Below are positions 45,436 through 53,799 of a stretch of DNA of 64,000 nucleotides, one piece after another (the first letter of the stretch is position 1; each line of letters starts with the position of its first letter). The notes under the pieces are model-generated. The model worked only from the letters and a program-made list of their open reading frames with translations. It was not told the origin of the DNA and searched no databases. This DNA is from Methylohalomonas sp964522485 (GTDB lineage: Bacteria > Pseudomonadota > Gammaproteobacteria > Methylohalomonadales > Methylohalomonadaceae): positions 24,527 to 88,526 of the forward strand of contig CAZFUS010000002.1 in NCBI GenBank assembly GCA_964522485.1. The letters run 5' to 3'. Made by a program: the position numbers and the translations under genes.

Positions 45436-46428
45436 ATGTCCAGGGCGAAAATACTCGTGGTCGACGATGATCGAACTACAGCGGCGGTTATTCGACTGCA
45501 GCTGCAGAATCTCGGTTATCAGGTATTGGCATTGGCTGGCGACTCACTCCAGGCAATCAAGTGCGCTCGCGAGCAACATCCCGACCTGGTGCTGATGGAT
45601 ATCCAGCTCGGTGAGGGGCCGGACGGTATAGACGTTGCCCAGACCATTCAGGACGAACTGGCGATCCCTATCATCTACGTGACCGCCCACGCCGACAGCG
45701 AGACTTTCGCCCGCGCCAAACTCAGCCGGCCGCTCGGCTATATCAACAAGCCACTGCGTGAAAACGACCTGCGCACCACACTGGAACTGGCACTCGAACA
45801 AATCCAGCAACGACACATGCTGACCGCCGAGCAGGCTCTATCCGAGGCACTCAACTACATTGCCACCGGCGTCGTGCTGCTGGACCAGCACCTGCATGTA
45901 TCGTTCATCAATCAGATCGCACGAGACATCATCAACAGTGGAGTGCCGCTATCGTTAAATAACAATACTCTGAACTGCGAAACACAGGAACAGAACATGG
46001 TGCTGCAAAAGCTGGTGTTGTCCGAAAGCGGCGGCGCGATGGTTATTAATGAACAGAACATCCACCCGCTGCAGATACTGGTGACACCCCTGGATGCCAG
46101 AGTCGACAATTCCAGCCACGAACTGCCCATTGCGATCGCCTTCCTGTTCGATCCCATCAAGAACGTCGATCACATGGTCGACACCCTGCGCGATATGTAC
46201 CAGCTCACCAAAGCCGAGGCACGGCTTGCGGCGGCCCTGATACAGGATCCACAGCTGGAACGCGCCGCTCAGGCCGTGCATATCAGCATCTCCACCGCCC
46301 GCACCCATCTGAAGCGTATCTTCACCAAAACCGGTACCAACAGTCAGCCGGCCCTGGTACATCGCATCGTGACCGGACCCACCGGCCTGCTGCTCCGGGT
46401 CGGACGCAACGAAACAGACGGCGACTGA
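45436..46428 (+). CDS. Response regulator: REC - PAS-like - LuxR helix-turn-helix
   Basis: A 330-residue regulator. The receiver (residues 1-125) has the acidic pocket (VVDDD), the phospho-acceptor Asp in LVLMDIQLGEG, the switch Thr in IYVTAH and the conserved Lys in INKPL. A PAS-like segment (about 130-250) is followed by a LuxR-type helix-turn-helix (LTKAEARLAAALIQD to TARTHLKRIFTKTGT). No sensor kinase is adjacent. The 198-bp upstream gap contains the inverted repeat TGGAATT/AATTCCA (45302-45308 and 45336-45342), which may be a binding site. The regulon is unknown. Confidence 0.87.
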   Translation: MSRAKILVVDDDRTTAAVIRLQLQNLGYQVLALAGDSLQAIKCAREQHPDLVLMDIQLGEGPDGIDVAQTIQDELAIPIIYVTAHADSETFARAKLSRPLGYINKPLRENDLRTTLELALEQIQQRHMLTAEQALSEALNYIATGVVLLDQHLHVSFINQIARDIINSGVPLSLNNNTLNCETQEQNMVLQKLVLSESGGAMVINEQNIHPLQILVTPLDARVDNSSHELPIAIAFLFDPIKNVDHMVDTLRDMYQLTKAEARLAAALIQDPQLERAAQAVHISISTARTHLKRIFTKTGTNSQPALVHRIVTGPTGLLLRVGRNETDGD

Positions 46429-46509
46429 TTTCGCACGCGGGGAGAATGCCCCCGTAATGATCAGACGGGTATGGCAAGCCGGCGGTCGTGGCCATGCCTG
46501 CACGGGGGT

Positions 46510-46938
46510 CTAGCCGGTGTTGCCGGATTCGATGATCTCGTAATCGTGGCTGATGGTGGCTGTTTTACCCAGCATGATGGAAGCCGAGCAGTACTTTTCC
46601 GCCGACAGGCTGATGGCTCGCGCGACGGCCTTTTCATCCAGAGACTGGCCTGTCACGGCAAAATGCGCATGGATGGCCGTAAATACCTTGGGGTGGTCGT
46701 CGGCGCGGGTTGCCTGGATCTCCACCCGGCAATCGTCGAGTGTCTGACGCGATTTGCGCAGGATACTGACAACATCGTAGGCCGTGCAGGCGGCCATGCC
46801 CAGCAGCAGCATCTCCATCGGCCGCGGGCCGAGATTGCGGCCGCCGCCGTCAGGTGGACCGTCCATGACGATATTATGGCCGCTGCCGCTGCGGCCGACG
46901 AAGGCTGCGCCGCCGGCCCAACTGACTGTGGTTTCCAT
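46510..46938 (-). CDS. OsmC-family peroxiredoxin-like protein
   Basis: A 142-residue OsmC/Ohr-fold protein. The two redox Cys residues appear in GMAACTAYDVVSILRK and EKYCSASIMLGKTA. It matches the YhfA-like subgroup of about 135-140 residues, which is commonly adjacent to crp in Gammaproteobacteria, as it is here (divergent, 117 bases). A thiol peroxidase role is family-based only. Confidence 0.9.
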   Translation of the reverse strand: METTVSWAGGAAFVGRSGSGHNIVMDGPPDGGGRNLGPRPMEMLLLGMAACTAYDVVSILRKSRQTLDDCRVEIQATRADDHPKVFTAIHAHFAVTGQSLDEKAVARAISLSAEKYCSASIMLGKTATISHDYEIIESGNTG

Positions 46939-47055
46939 CGAATACAGCTCCTGCCGACTGGGATCCGAAAAATGTGCAGCCTATCACAGATCGACAACCC
47001 GCCAGAGCTTGCATACACTAGCGTTGGTTCTAATCAAACGGCAGTCGACACGACC

Positions 47056-47682
47056 ATGCTAAAAAGCCAGAATCACGAAAGTACGATCAGCCGTTTTCTG
47101 GAAAACTGTCATCAGCGCACCTACCCGCCCAAACATGTCATCATCCGGGCCGGGGACCCTTCGCGGGATTTGTTCTATATCGTCAAAGGCTCGGTCACTG
47201 TCCTGATTGAGGACTCCAAGGGACATGAAATCGTACTGGCCTATCTCAATGCCGGCGACTTCTTTGGGGAGATCGGCCTGTTTGACGAGAACGCCCGCAG
47301 CGCTTTTGTCCGTGCCCGCACCAAATGCGAGATTGCCCAGATCAGTTACGAACGGCTGAAAAATCTGACCCAGCTGTTTCCGGACCTGCTGTATGCGATT
47401 GGTGCCCAGCTCGCAATGCGACTGCGCAAGACCAGCCGCAAGGTCGGCGACCTGGCGTTTACCGACGTGAAAGGACGCATCGCCCGTAACCTGCTGGATC
47501 TGTGCCGGGAACCGGACGCCATGACACATCCGGACGGTATGCAGATACGCATCACCCGGCAGGAGCTGGGACGGATTGTAGGCTGTTCGCGGGAAATGGT
47601 GGGCCGGGTGTTGAAAGACCTGGAAGAAGACCATCTTATATCGGTGGCGGGGAAAACGATCGTGGTGTTCGGCACCCGCTGA
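47056..47682 (+). CDS. crp: cAMP receptor protein (CRP)
   Basis: A 208-residue CRP/FNR-family regulator. The cAMP pocket GEIGLFDENARSAFVRAR keeps the Glu and the Arg-Ser pair of E. coli CRP; the recognition helix ITRQELGRIVGCSREMVGRVLKDLEED is close to identical. It ends with GKTIVVFGTR, as E. coli CRP ends with a near-identical segment. It is global catabolite control by cAMP. A frame extends well upstream, but the ATG at 47056 fits family length. Confidence 0.94.
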   Translation: MLKSQNHESTISRFLENCHQRTYPPKHVIIRAGDPSRDLFYIVKGSVTVLIEDSKGHEIVLAYLNAGDFFGEIGLFDENARSAFVRARTKCEIAQISYERLKNLTQLFPDLLYAIGAQLAMRLRKTSRKVGDLAFTDVKGRIARNLLDLCREPDAMTHPDGMQIRITRQELGRIVGCSREMVGRVLKDLEEDHLISVAGKTIVVFGTR

Positions 47683-47746
47683 CCGGGCCGTCAGCTTGAC
47701 AGGGCGTGGCCGACCCCGGACAATCCGCTTCCTTTCAGACCTTCCT

Positions 47747-47823
47747 GGCTATGTAGCTCAGCCGGTTAGAGCACAGCACTCATAATGCTGGGGTCGGTGG
47801 TTCGAGTCCACCCATAGCCACCA
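47747..47823 (+). tRNA. tRNA-Met (CAT), elongator
   Basis: A complete cloverleaf of 77 bases including an encoded CCA end. The acceptor stem GGCTATG (47747-47753) pairs with CATAGCC, the T arm contains GGTTCGAGTCC, and the anticodon CAT lies at 47781-47783. The anticodon loop and stem (AGCACTCATAATGCT) match the elongator tRNA-Met pattern of E. coli rather than initiator tRNA or the modified-C tRNA-Ile. Confidence 0.95.
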
Positions 47824-47838
47824 GTCCCATCGGGGTCC

Positions 47839-49125
47839 TTTCCGGACACATAGGTAACACTTTATTCCGAGGACATGGGTAACACTTTCGATGCGAACGG
47901 ATTGATGCCGACAGGCTCGACCCGGTCCTCGTTTTCATCGAAGAAACCCAGATCATAGTCCATAAAACTGACCAGCCATATGCGGTCAGCCACTTCCCGA
48001 ATGCCAATGATCTGGCCGGCAAACACGACACTCAAACTGATCTTGCGTCGCTTGATACAGATACGCCCACAGCGCGTCACTTGTACCGTGCGGTCATGGA
48101 AGGGATAGTCCGGTACCGGCGGTGGCTGATAGACCCGCACTGACGGTGTATACACCTCGGCTGGGTAGTGTCCACCCAATGCCTGGTGCGGTCGCTCACC
48201 GTTGTAACCGGTGATGAAGTGCTCGAAGCGTTCCTGCTGTTGCAACAGGTTGTAACCGGGCGGTTGTGTGGTGTCCTGCTTGAGTGTCAGATGCAGGCGC
48301 TCATGACGGCCGTTTTGTTGCGGCTGGCCGGGCTGGATGCGTTCAATGGCAATGCCGAGCCGTAACCACCAGACCGAGAGCCGGGTGAGTCCGAACAAGG
48401 CATGGGCGGAAGCAAACGGCACGCCATTGTCCGTCCGGATGGCCGAAGGCAGCCCCTATTCCTGAAAAGCCTGTTCAAACACCGGCCAGGCGCCCGCTTC
48501 CCGAGTTGAGTCCAATCCTTCACACGCCAGCAGATACCGCGAGTGATAGTCGCTGAGGGTGAGCGGATAACAGTACTGTTGGTTACCCAGCCGGAACTGG
48601 CCCTTGTAATCCGCACACCACAGGGCGTTCGGTTGGGGGGCCTCGGCCAACGGCGTGCCCTGGGCCCGGTAGCGCCGCCGCCGGCGCCGCTTCACCAGGC
48701 CGTGTCGGTCGAGCAAGGCATGGAGGGTGCTACTGGCCGGCGGCGGGAGGCCCGGATACTGCTTGCGCAACTTCTCGCGCAGCTTCGGCGCTCCCCAGCT
48801 CGGGTGGGCCTGCTTGAGCCGCAGGACCACCCGTTCGACCTGGAATGGCAACTTGTTGGGATGGCGGTAAGGCTTTCTGGACTGGTCCTCCAATCCATTG
48901 AGGCCCTGGTCCTTGTAACGGTTAAAAATCTTGTAGCCGATTTTGCGCGAGATCCCGAACGCTCGACAGACCGTGCTCATGCGCTCGCCATCCAGCAGCC
49001 GGGCTACAAATCTCAGACGTTCGTCCATACGGTTACACTCTCTCCACGGCATCCGAGGTTCTCCTCAAATGCCTGTATTGTGTAACCTATGTCCCCGGAA
49101 TACGCCGTCACCTATGTGTCGGGAA
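47839..49125. mobile_element. IS481-like insertion sequence with long inverted repeats
   Basis: The element lies 15 bases downstream of the tRNA-Met CCA. The left end (TTTCCGGACACATAGGT..., then TATTCCGAGGACATGGGTAACAC) and the reverse complement of the right end (TTCCCGACACATAGGT..., then TATTCCGGGGACATAGGTTACAC) align over about 45 bases with few mismatches; each end holds two copies of a GACATAGGT-type motif. The only gene is a transposase read leftward. No target-site duplication is evident at these boundaries, so the outer limits are uncertain by a few bases. Confidence 0.85.
47862..49028 (-). pseudogene. IS481-family DDE transposase, disrupted by an in-frame amber codon
   Basis: The first part (from ATG at 49028, with a GGAGAG site) contains an N-terminal helix-turn-helix (VCRAFGISRKIGYKIFNRY) and the first catalytic Asp (ALWCADYKGQF). 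The frame stops at TAG (48458-48456) in FQE-stop-GLPSAIRTDNG, where family members have Tyr or His. In the same frame the second Asp (IRTDNGVPFAS) and the catalytic Glu (NGRHERLHLTLK) follow, up to a stop at 47862 inside the terminal repeat. One base change would restore a roughly 388-residue enzyme. The element is probably inactive. Confidence 0.85.
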
Positions 49126-49161
49126 GCTCACCTCCCGTCAGTCTGTATATCTTCGCACGCC

Positions 49162-49764
49162 TTAACGAGGCACCCGCCACAGGTACCATGAAGCGATGGT
49201 GCGATAGGGAGTCCAGGCTGTCCCTATCTGCCACAACCGTTTCGGAGTCGGAGCCTGGTCGAGTTTTTTCAGACGCCGGTAACCATCACGCACACCAAAG
49301 TCGTCCACCGGCAGTATGTCCATACGCTCCAGTGTATGCATCAGGAGCATTTCCACGGTCCAGCGGCCTATTCCCTTCAATGCCACCAGGCGTTGGATCA
49401 GATCATCATCGCTCAGCTTTAATGCCTGCTTACGTGACGGAACCTGACCCGTCTGGACGGCACCGGCGATGGTGCGCAGGGTTTCGATCTTGCGCGCCGA
49501 GAAACCGCAGGCACGCAGATCCTCGATTTCAACCGCGAGTAACCGATTCGGCGTGAGCATTTTCCCGGCATTCAGATCCAGCAGGCGGTTGAGAATCGCC
49601 TCTGCCGCCCGACCGTGCAGTTGCTGGTACGCGACTGCCCGTATCAGGGCTTCGTAGGGTTCGCGCTCGGGCCGGGGCTGAAAGTTACAGGGCCCGACGT
49701 GTTCGATCAGCCGCCTCCAGTCGGCGTCGATATCGGCCAGAAAATCTGTCGCCTGTGCGTACAT
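49162..49764 (-). CDS. alkA: AlkA-like DNA-3-methyladenine glycosylase
   Basis: A 200-residue HhH-GPD glycosylase. The helix-hairpin-helix is in VALKGIGRWTVEMLLMH and the catalytic Asp is in LPVDDFGVRDGYRR. It lacks the N-terminal domain of E. coli AlkA, so it is the compact type. It removes 3-methyladenine and related alkylated bases. It diverges from ada across 122 bases containing an Ada-box-like site, so co-induction is expected. Confidence 0.88.
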   Translation of the reverse strand: MYAQATDFLADIDADWRRLIEHVGPCNFQPRPEREPYEALIRAVAYQQLHGRAAEAILNRLLDLNAGKMLTPNRLLAVEIEDLRACGFSARKIETLRTIAGAVQTGQVPSRKQALKLSDDDLIQRLVALKGIGRWTVEMLLMHTLERMDILPVDDFGVRDGYRRLKKLDQAPTPKRLWQIGTAWTPYRTIASWYLWRVPR

Positions 49765-49805
49765 AACCGGATCCTATCCATTAATCAAGAACTTGCCCAT
49801 GCACG

Positions 49806-49818
49806 AATTTGACCGCAA
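49806..49818 (+). promoter_or_regulatory. Ada-box-like site upstream of ada
   Basis: AAT-TTGACC-GCAA matches the AAT-N6-GCAA site bound by methylated Ada. It is followed by TTGACG (49839-49844) and TTCAAT (49863-49868, 18-bp spacer), a candidate promoter for ada. alkA on the other strand could also use the box. Confidence 0.65.
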
Positions 49819-49886
49819 GACACGGAGTGGCAACGGGGTTGACGAGCGCTACAGTGCCGGCGTTCAATCAATCCGAGGCAATCAGC

Positions 49887-50972
49887 ATGTCAGCCAAAAC
49901 CCAAAAAACCGTTAATGCCACCGAGCGCGATCCGCGCTGGGCCGCCGTCCTCGCGCGTGACAGTGCAGCCGACGGTGAGTTTTATTATTCAGTCAAAACC
50001 ACGGGCGTCTACTGCCGGCCATCCTGCGCCGCACGTACCGCCAGACCGGAGAACGTACAGTTTCACGCAACACGCACAGCCGCGGAACAGGCCGGGTTCC
50101 GCCCGTGCAAACGCTGCAGGCCGGATCAGCCCTCCCTCCATAAACAGCACGCGGCAATGGTGGCGGATATCTGCCGTTTCATTGAAAGAGCGGAAACACT
50201 GCCCCGGCTGGAAGAACTGGCTCAGCGCGCCGGTCTGAGTCCATATCACTTTCATCGCGTGTTCAAGACGATTACCGGCCTGACGCCGAAAGCCTATGCC
50301 AACGCCCATCGCCATCAGCGTATTCGCCATGAACTCAAGCGCGACCGTCGCGTTACCGACGCGATATTCGAAGCGGGTTACAACTCCAACAGCCGCTTTT
50401 ATGAAAACTCCGGCCAGGTACTGGGCATGACACCATCCGAGTACCGTGCCGGCGGTGTGCACCGCCAGATTCGCTTTGCGATCGGAGAATGCTCACTCGG
50501 ATCGATCCTGGTGGCCAGCAGCGATCGCGGCATCTGCGCCATTTTTATCGGCGATGATCCGGATGCTCTGGCGCGTGATCTGCAGGATCGCTTTCCACAG
50601 TCGGAGCTGATCGGTGGCGACAGCGACTACGAACAACTGATTGCGAAGGTGGTCGGCTTCGTCGAGGCACCACGCCTTGGTCTGGATCTGCCACTCGACG
50701 TAGTCGGCACTGCATTCCAGCAACGCGTCTGGCAGGCATTGCGTGAAATTCCGGCCGGCAGTACGGCCAGTTACGCTGACATCGCCAGACGCATCGGCAA
50801 ACCGCAGTCGGCACGGGCGGTGGCACAGGCCTGCGCCGCCAACAAGCTGGCCGTAGCCATCCCCTGCCACCGTGTGGTCAGAAATGACGGCAGCCTGTCC
50901 GGGTATCGCTGGGGTGTCGAACGTAAACGCGCTCTACTGGAACGTGAGGCGAACGATGAGCACAGCGGCTGA
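49887..50972 (+). CDS. ada: Ada: methylated-DNA repair protein and alkylation-response activator
   Basis: A 361-residue bifunctional protein. The N-terminal zinc domain holds the four Cys ligands in TTGVYCRPSCAAR and FRPCKRCRPDQ; the first Cys is the methylphosphotriester acceptor that switches Ada into an activator. An AraC-type helix-turn-helix follows (LAQRAGLSPYHFHRVFK). The C-terminal O6-alkylguanine transferase ends with the PCHR motif (VAIPCHRVVRNDG). The ATG at 49887 has a GAGG site. It overlaps the next gene by 17 bases. Confidence 0.96.
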   Translation: MSAKTQKTVNATERDPRWAAVLARDSAADGEFYYSVKTTGVYCRPSCAARTARPENVQFHATRTAAEQAGFRPCKRCRPDQPSLHKQHAAMVADICRFIERAETLPRLEELAQRAGLSPYHFHRVFKTITGLTPKAYANAHRHQRIRHELKRDRRVTDAIFEAGYNSNSRFYENSGQVLGMTPSEYRAGGVHRQIRFAIGECSLGSILVASSDRGICAIFIGDDPDALARDLQDRFPQSELIGGDSDYEQLIAKVVGFVEAPRLGLDLPLDVVGTAFQQRVWQALREIPAGSTASYADIARRIGKPQSARAVAQACAANKLAVAIPCHRVVRNDGSLSGYRWGVERKRALLEREANDEHSG

Positions 50973-51696
50973 AGCAGTCACGCCAGCCAACGACATCTGC
51001 GAGCGCGTGGCGACGCTGGACTGGCAACGCATCCACGAGGATTTACACGCCCGCGGCAATGCTGTCATCGAACAGCTGTTGACGCCGGAAGAGTGTCGCG
51101 CCCTGATCGCTCTCTATTCTGATAACGTTGTTTTTCGGAGCCGGATTGTGATGGAACGATTCAATTTTGGCCGCGGTGAGTACCAGTATTTCGCCTACCC
51201 CTTGCCGGAGATTGTGGCCGGGTTAAGACAGGCATTCTATCCGCGACTGGTACCGATCGCCAATCAGTGGAATGAGTCGATGCGTTTCGATACGCGCTAT
51301 CCCGACAACTACCCGGCATTCATTGAACGTTGTCATGCAGCCGGCCAGCAGCGGCCGACGCCGTTGATGCTGAAATACGGAACTGATGACTACAACTGTC
51401 TGCATCAGGATTTGTACGGCGAACATGTGTTTCCGTTGCAGGTTGCCGTGCTGCTGTCGCAGCCGGGCAGTGATTTCAGTGGCGGCGAGTTTGTTCTGAC
51501 CGAACAGCGACCGCGCATGCAATCACGACCGGAGGTGGTATCGCTCCGTCAGGGCGATGCCGTCACCTTCCCCGTCAATGAGCGCCCCGTGCAGGGCACG
51601 CGCGGACCGTACCGCGTCAGGCTGCGCCACGGCGTCAGCCGCGTGCGCAGTGGTGAACGCTACACGCTGGGCGTGATCTTCCACGACGCCCGATGA
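50956..51696 (+). CDS. 2OG-Fe(II) oxygenase in the ada operon
   Basis: A 246-residue dioxygenase. The iron ligands are HQD in NCLHQDLYGEH and a distal His in VRLRHGVSRV; an Arg for 2-oxoglutarate binding lies nearby. The fold resembles prolyl-hydroxylase-type oxygenases rather than AlkB. It overlaps both ada (17 bases) and alkB (4 bases), so it belongs to the same transcript. A repair or alkylation-related substrate is inferred from position only. Confidence 0.88.
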   Translation: MSTAAEAVTPANDICERVATLDWQRIHEDLHARGNAVIEQLLTPEECRALIALYSDNVVFRSRIVMERFNFGRGEYQYFAYPLPEIVAGLRQAFYPRLVPIANQWNESMRFDTRYPDNYPAFIERCHAAGQQRPTPLMLKYGTDDYNCLHQDLYGEHVFPLQVAVLLSQPGSDFSGGEFVLTEQRPRMQSRPEVVSLRQGDAVTFPVNERPVQGTRGPYRVRLRHGVSRVRSGERYTLGVIFHDAR

Positions 51697-52376
51697 ATCA
51701 CATGCCCACGACCACCGAGCTGTTTATCGATAGTCAGCTTGCCGAAACAGCGGATGCCGATACCGGGCAGCAGCCCCTGGGACCGGGCAGCGTGATACTG
51801 CGCCGCTTTGCTGCAGCCACAGACACAGTATTCGTCAATGCGATTAATGACATTGCGTCGCAGGCGCCGTTCCGGCACATGCAGACGCCCGGCGGTTTCA
51901 CCATGTCAGCCGCCATGACCAACTGCGGCCCGGTCGGCTGGATATCCGATACCACGGGCTATCGTTACACGACTGAGGATCCGCTCAGTGGCAAACCCTG
52001 GCCGCCACTACCCGCGTCATTCATCCAACTGGCAAATCGCGCAGCGACAGCAGTCGGCTTTCAGAATTATCAACCGGATGTCTGTCTCATCAATCGCTAT
52101 GAACCCGGTGCGAAAATGTCATTGCATCAGGATAAAAATGAACGTGACTTCAGTCAGCCGATCGTATCGGTATCTCTGGGGCTGCCTCTGACGTTTTTAT
52201 TCGGCGGCATGAAGCGTAAGGACAAACCGGATCGTATACAGTTGCGACATGGTGATGTCGTCGTCTGGGGCGGCGAGGACCGGCTGCGCTATCACGGCGT
52301 ACTGGCGCTCAAGGACGGTGATCATCCACTGCTCGGTCGCTGTCGCATCAATCTGACTTTTCGTAAAGCCTGTTAA
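51693..52376 (+). CDS. alkB: AlkB: oxidative DNA demethylase
   Basis: A 227-residue Fe(II)/2OG enzyme that oxidises away methyl groups from 1-methyladenine and 3-methylcytosine. Ligands are seen in MSLHQDKNERDF (His, Asp), RYHGVLALKDG (distal His) and the C-terminal RINLTFR (2OG-binding Arg). Catalytic-site aromatics lie in VCLINRYEPGAKM. It completes the ada - oxygenase - alkB operon. Confidence 0.95.
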   Translation: MNHMPTTTELFIDSQLAETADADTGQQPLGPGSVILRRFAAATDTVFVNAINDIASQAPFRHMQTPGGFTMSAAMTNCGPVGWISDTTGYRYTTEDPLSGKPWPPLPASFIQLANRAATAVGFQNYQPDVCLINRYEPGAKMSLHQDKNERDFSQPIVSVSLGLPLTFLFGGMKRKDKPDRIQLRHGDVVVWGGEDRLRYHGVLALKDGDHPLLGRCRINLTFRKAC

Positions 52377-52384
52377 TTGATGCG

Positions 52385-52855
52385 CTAGCCGCAATCGCCC
52401 TGCCGTGTGGCTGTAATCTGCTGCGAAAAGGTCATATTCTTGCCACCCATTCTGACCCTGATTTCACCTCGCAGGGGGTCCTCGGTCATATCCAGCAGCG
52501 CCGTGCCGGTGGATAGCAGAGCGCCTTTGCAGACTATGCGATAGTAATAACGTCCACTTTTCTCATTCTCCTGCTTGAGACTGCAACCATCAAAGGCATT
52601 GTGACGCAGGATTGGAAACAGTGCCGAAACATCCTCATTCATGCAGATGCTACGATGATTGCTGTGATGCCGCAGCTGTTCAAGATTGGGCATGATCGTC
52701 TCGGAGAAAACCTCGTACCCGCCCGGACGAATCATGTCGCGATCGGCCCTGGCGTTTGATGACAGTAACAGCACGATGAATGCTGCGGTGATTCTGAGCC
52801 ACTGAGCCTGCTCAAGCATGTTATCGGCATAAGAAGCGGACGATGTGCCTGTCAT
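52385..52855 (-). CDS. DUF3617-like exported protein
   Basis: A 156-residue protein. The ATG at 52855 has a GAGGA ribosome-binding site and is preferred over a longer frame of 31 extra residues. A hydrophobic segment (LRITAAFIVLLLSSNARAD) is a likely signal peptide. RPGGYEV, the paired Cys residues (ICMNED, GCSLKQE) and the C-terminal GKNMTF match the DUF3617 pattern (small secreted proteins of unknown function). It converges on alkB with a nine-base gap and is unrelated to it. Confidence 0.65.
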   Translation of the reverse strand: MTGTSSASYADNMLEQAQWLRITAAFIVLLLSSNARADRDMIRPGGYEVFSETIMPNLEQLRHHSNHRSICMNEDVSALFPILRHNAFDGCSLKQENEKSGRYYYRIVCKGALLSTGTALLDMTEDPLRGEIRVRMGGKNMTFSQQITATRQGDCG

Positions 52856-52979
52856 TGAATCCTCGCGGCAATGTATTAACGCATCATGCCGCGAAGTCTT
52901 CGCCAGTGCTTCCCGTTTCTTGCGATTGAATCCGTGCGGTGACGACACAGACGCCGTGAGGCAGGATATTATTCTGACA

Positions 52980-53594
52980 CTAGCTGTTTTTCAGATAACT
53001 GCCGAACATCTCCTCGAATTCGGCCTGATCAACCTGTTCATCATCGACCGCCATCGTTAGCCGCTTTTCGACCGACTGCCAGACGGTGTCATTCAGATTA
53101 CGGATCATACTGATCGACATGGGAATGGTGCGCATGTCGCTGACGGCCAGTCCGATCTCACCCTGTATGTTACTGACTTCCTTTAACAGAATGACCGGCA
53201 GGAAGTGGTGTTCAAGCATCAGCTGATAGCCGCGATATATGCTGCCAACGAAATTCAGCAGACTTTCCCCATACTGATTCTGTGCTGCCACCAGGGCGCC
53301 GTGCCGGGTTTTGCCGAGGTCCACAGGCAGATTACACAGCTCAAGCCCGTAAAAGGTCATGCTTTCCCATTGCTGACCGGTGGTGCCACAAACGGTGCCG
53401 AGCAGGCCGCCGCTCCAGCAGGGCTGCAACTGAGCCGGCGTAAGGTCGGTCAACAGGCCTTGATCACGCAGCGCCAGCCGCCCTTTTTCAAAATACAGAT
53501 ACCCCAGCATGGGCTTGCCGTCCTTGACATGCAGGATCAGAAGCTCACCGAGCCCCTGGGTATACAATTTACGGATTGTGTCTGCAAGCGCCAT
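52980..53594 (-). CDS. Hypothetical protein, 204 aa, divergent to a Ser/Thr kinase
   Basis: A soluble protein of 204 residues from the ATG at 53594, which follows an AGGA ribosome-binding site. The N-terminal part (MALADTIRKLYTQGLGELLIL then GYLYFEKGRLALRDQGLLT) is a beta-rich module of the kind found in small regulatory proteins. The rest is helical, with no recognised motif. It lies 205 bases from and divergent to the kinase gene, so it may be a partner or target. I do not recognise the family. Confidence 0.6.
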   Translation of the reverse strand: MALADTIRKLYTQGLGELLILHVKDGKPMLGYLYFEKGRLALRDQGLLTDLTPAQLQPCWSGGLLGTVCGTTGQQWESMTFYGLELCNLPVDLGKTRHGALVAAQNQYGESLLNFVGSIYRGYQLMLEHHFLPVILLKEVSNIQGEIGLAVSDMRTIPMSISMIRNLNDTVWQSVEKRLTMAVDDEQVDQAEFEEMFGSYLKNS

Positions 53595-53799
53595 ACATGA
53601 GATCCTGTGCGAGTATGAACATATGAATCGGCAAGTTGCTGATTCTAGCATTCGTTTCATACCGGCATGAATCATCTCTTTGTGCTATTTTGCACTGTTT
53701 ATGCACACGTGATGGTGGAGCCCCATTCAAGACACGGTTAACATTCAGGGTCGAGGAACAACGTAACAAAATCTGTCACCAAGAGTCTGAAGTATCACT

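Noticed and set aside
47747..47823. tRNA-Ile (CAU) or initiator tRNA
   Set aside because: The anticodon stem and acceptor end match elongator tRNA-Met.
47824..49125. Integrative element using the tRNA as attachment site
   Set aside because: The mobile unit has an IS481-like transposase and inverted repeats, not a tyrosine integrase, and no direct repeat of the tRNA end is seen.
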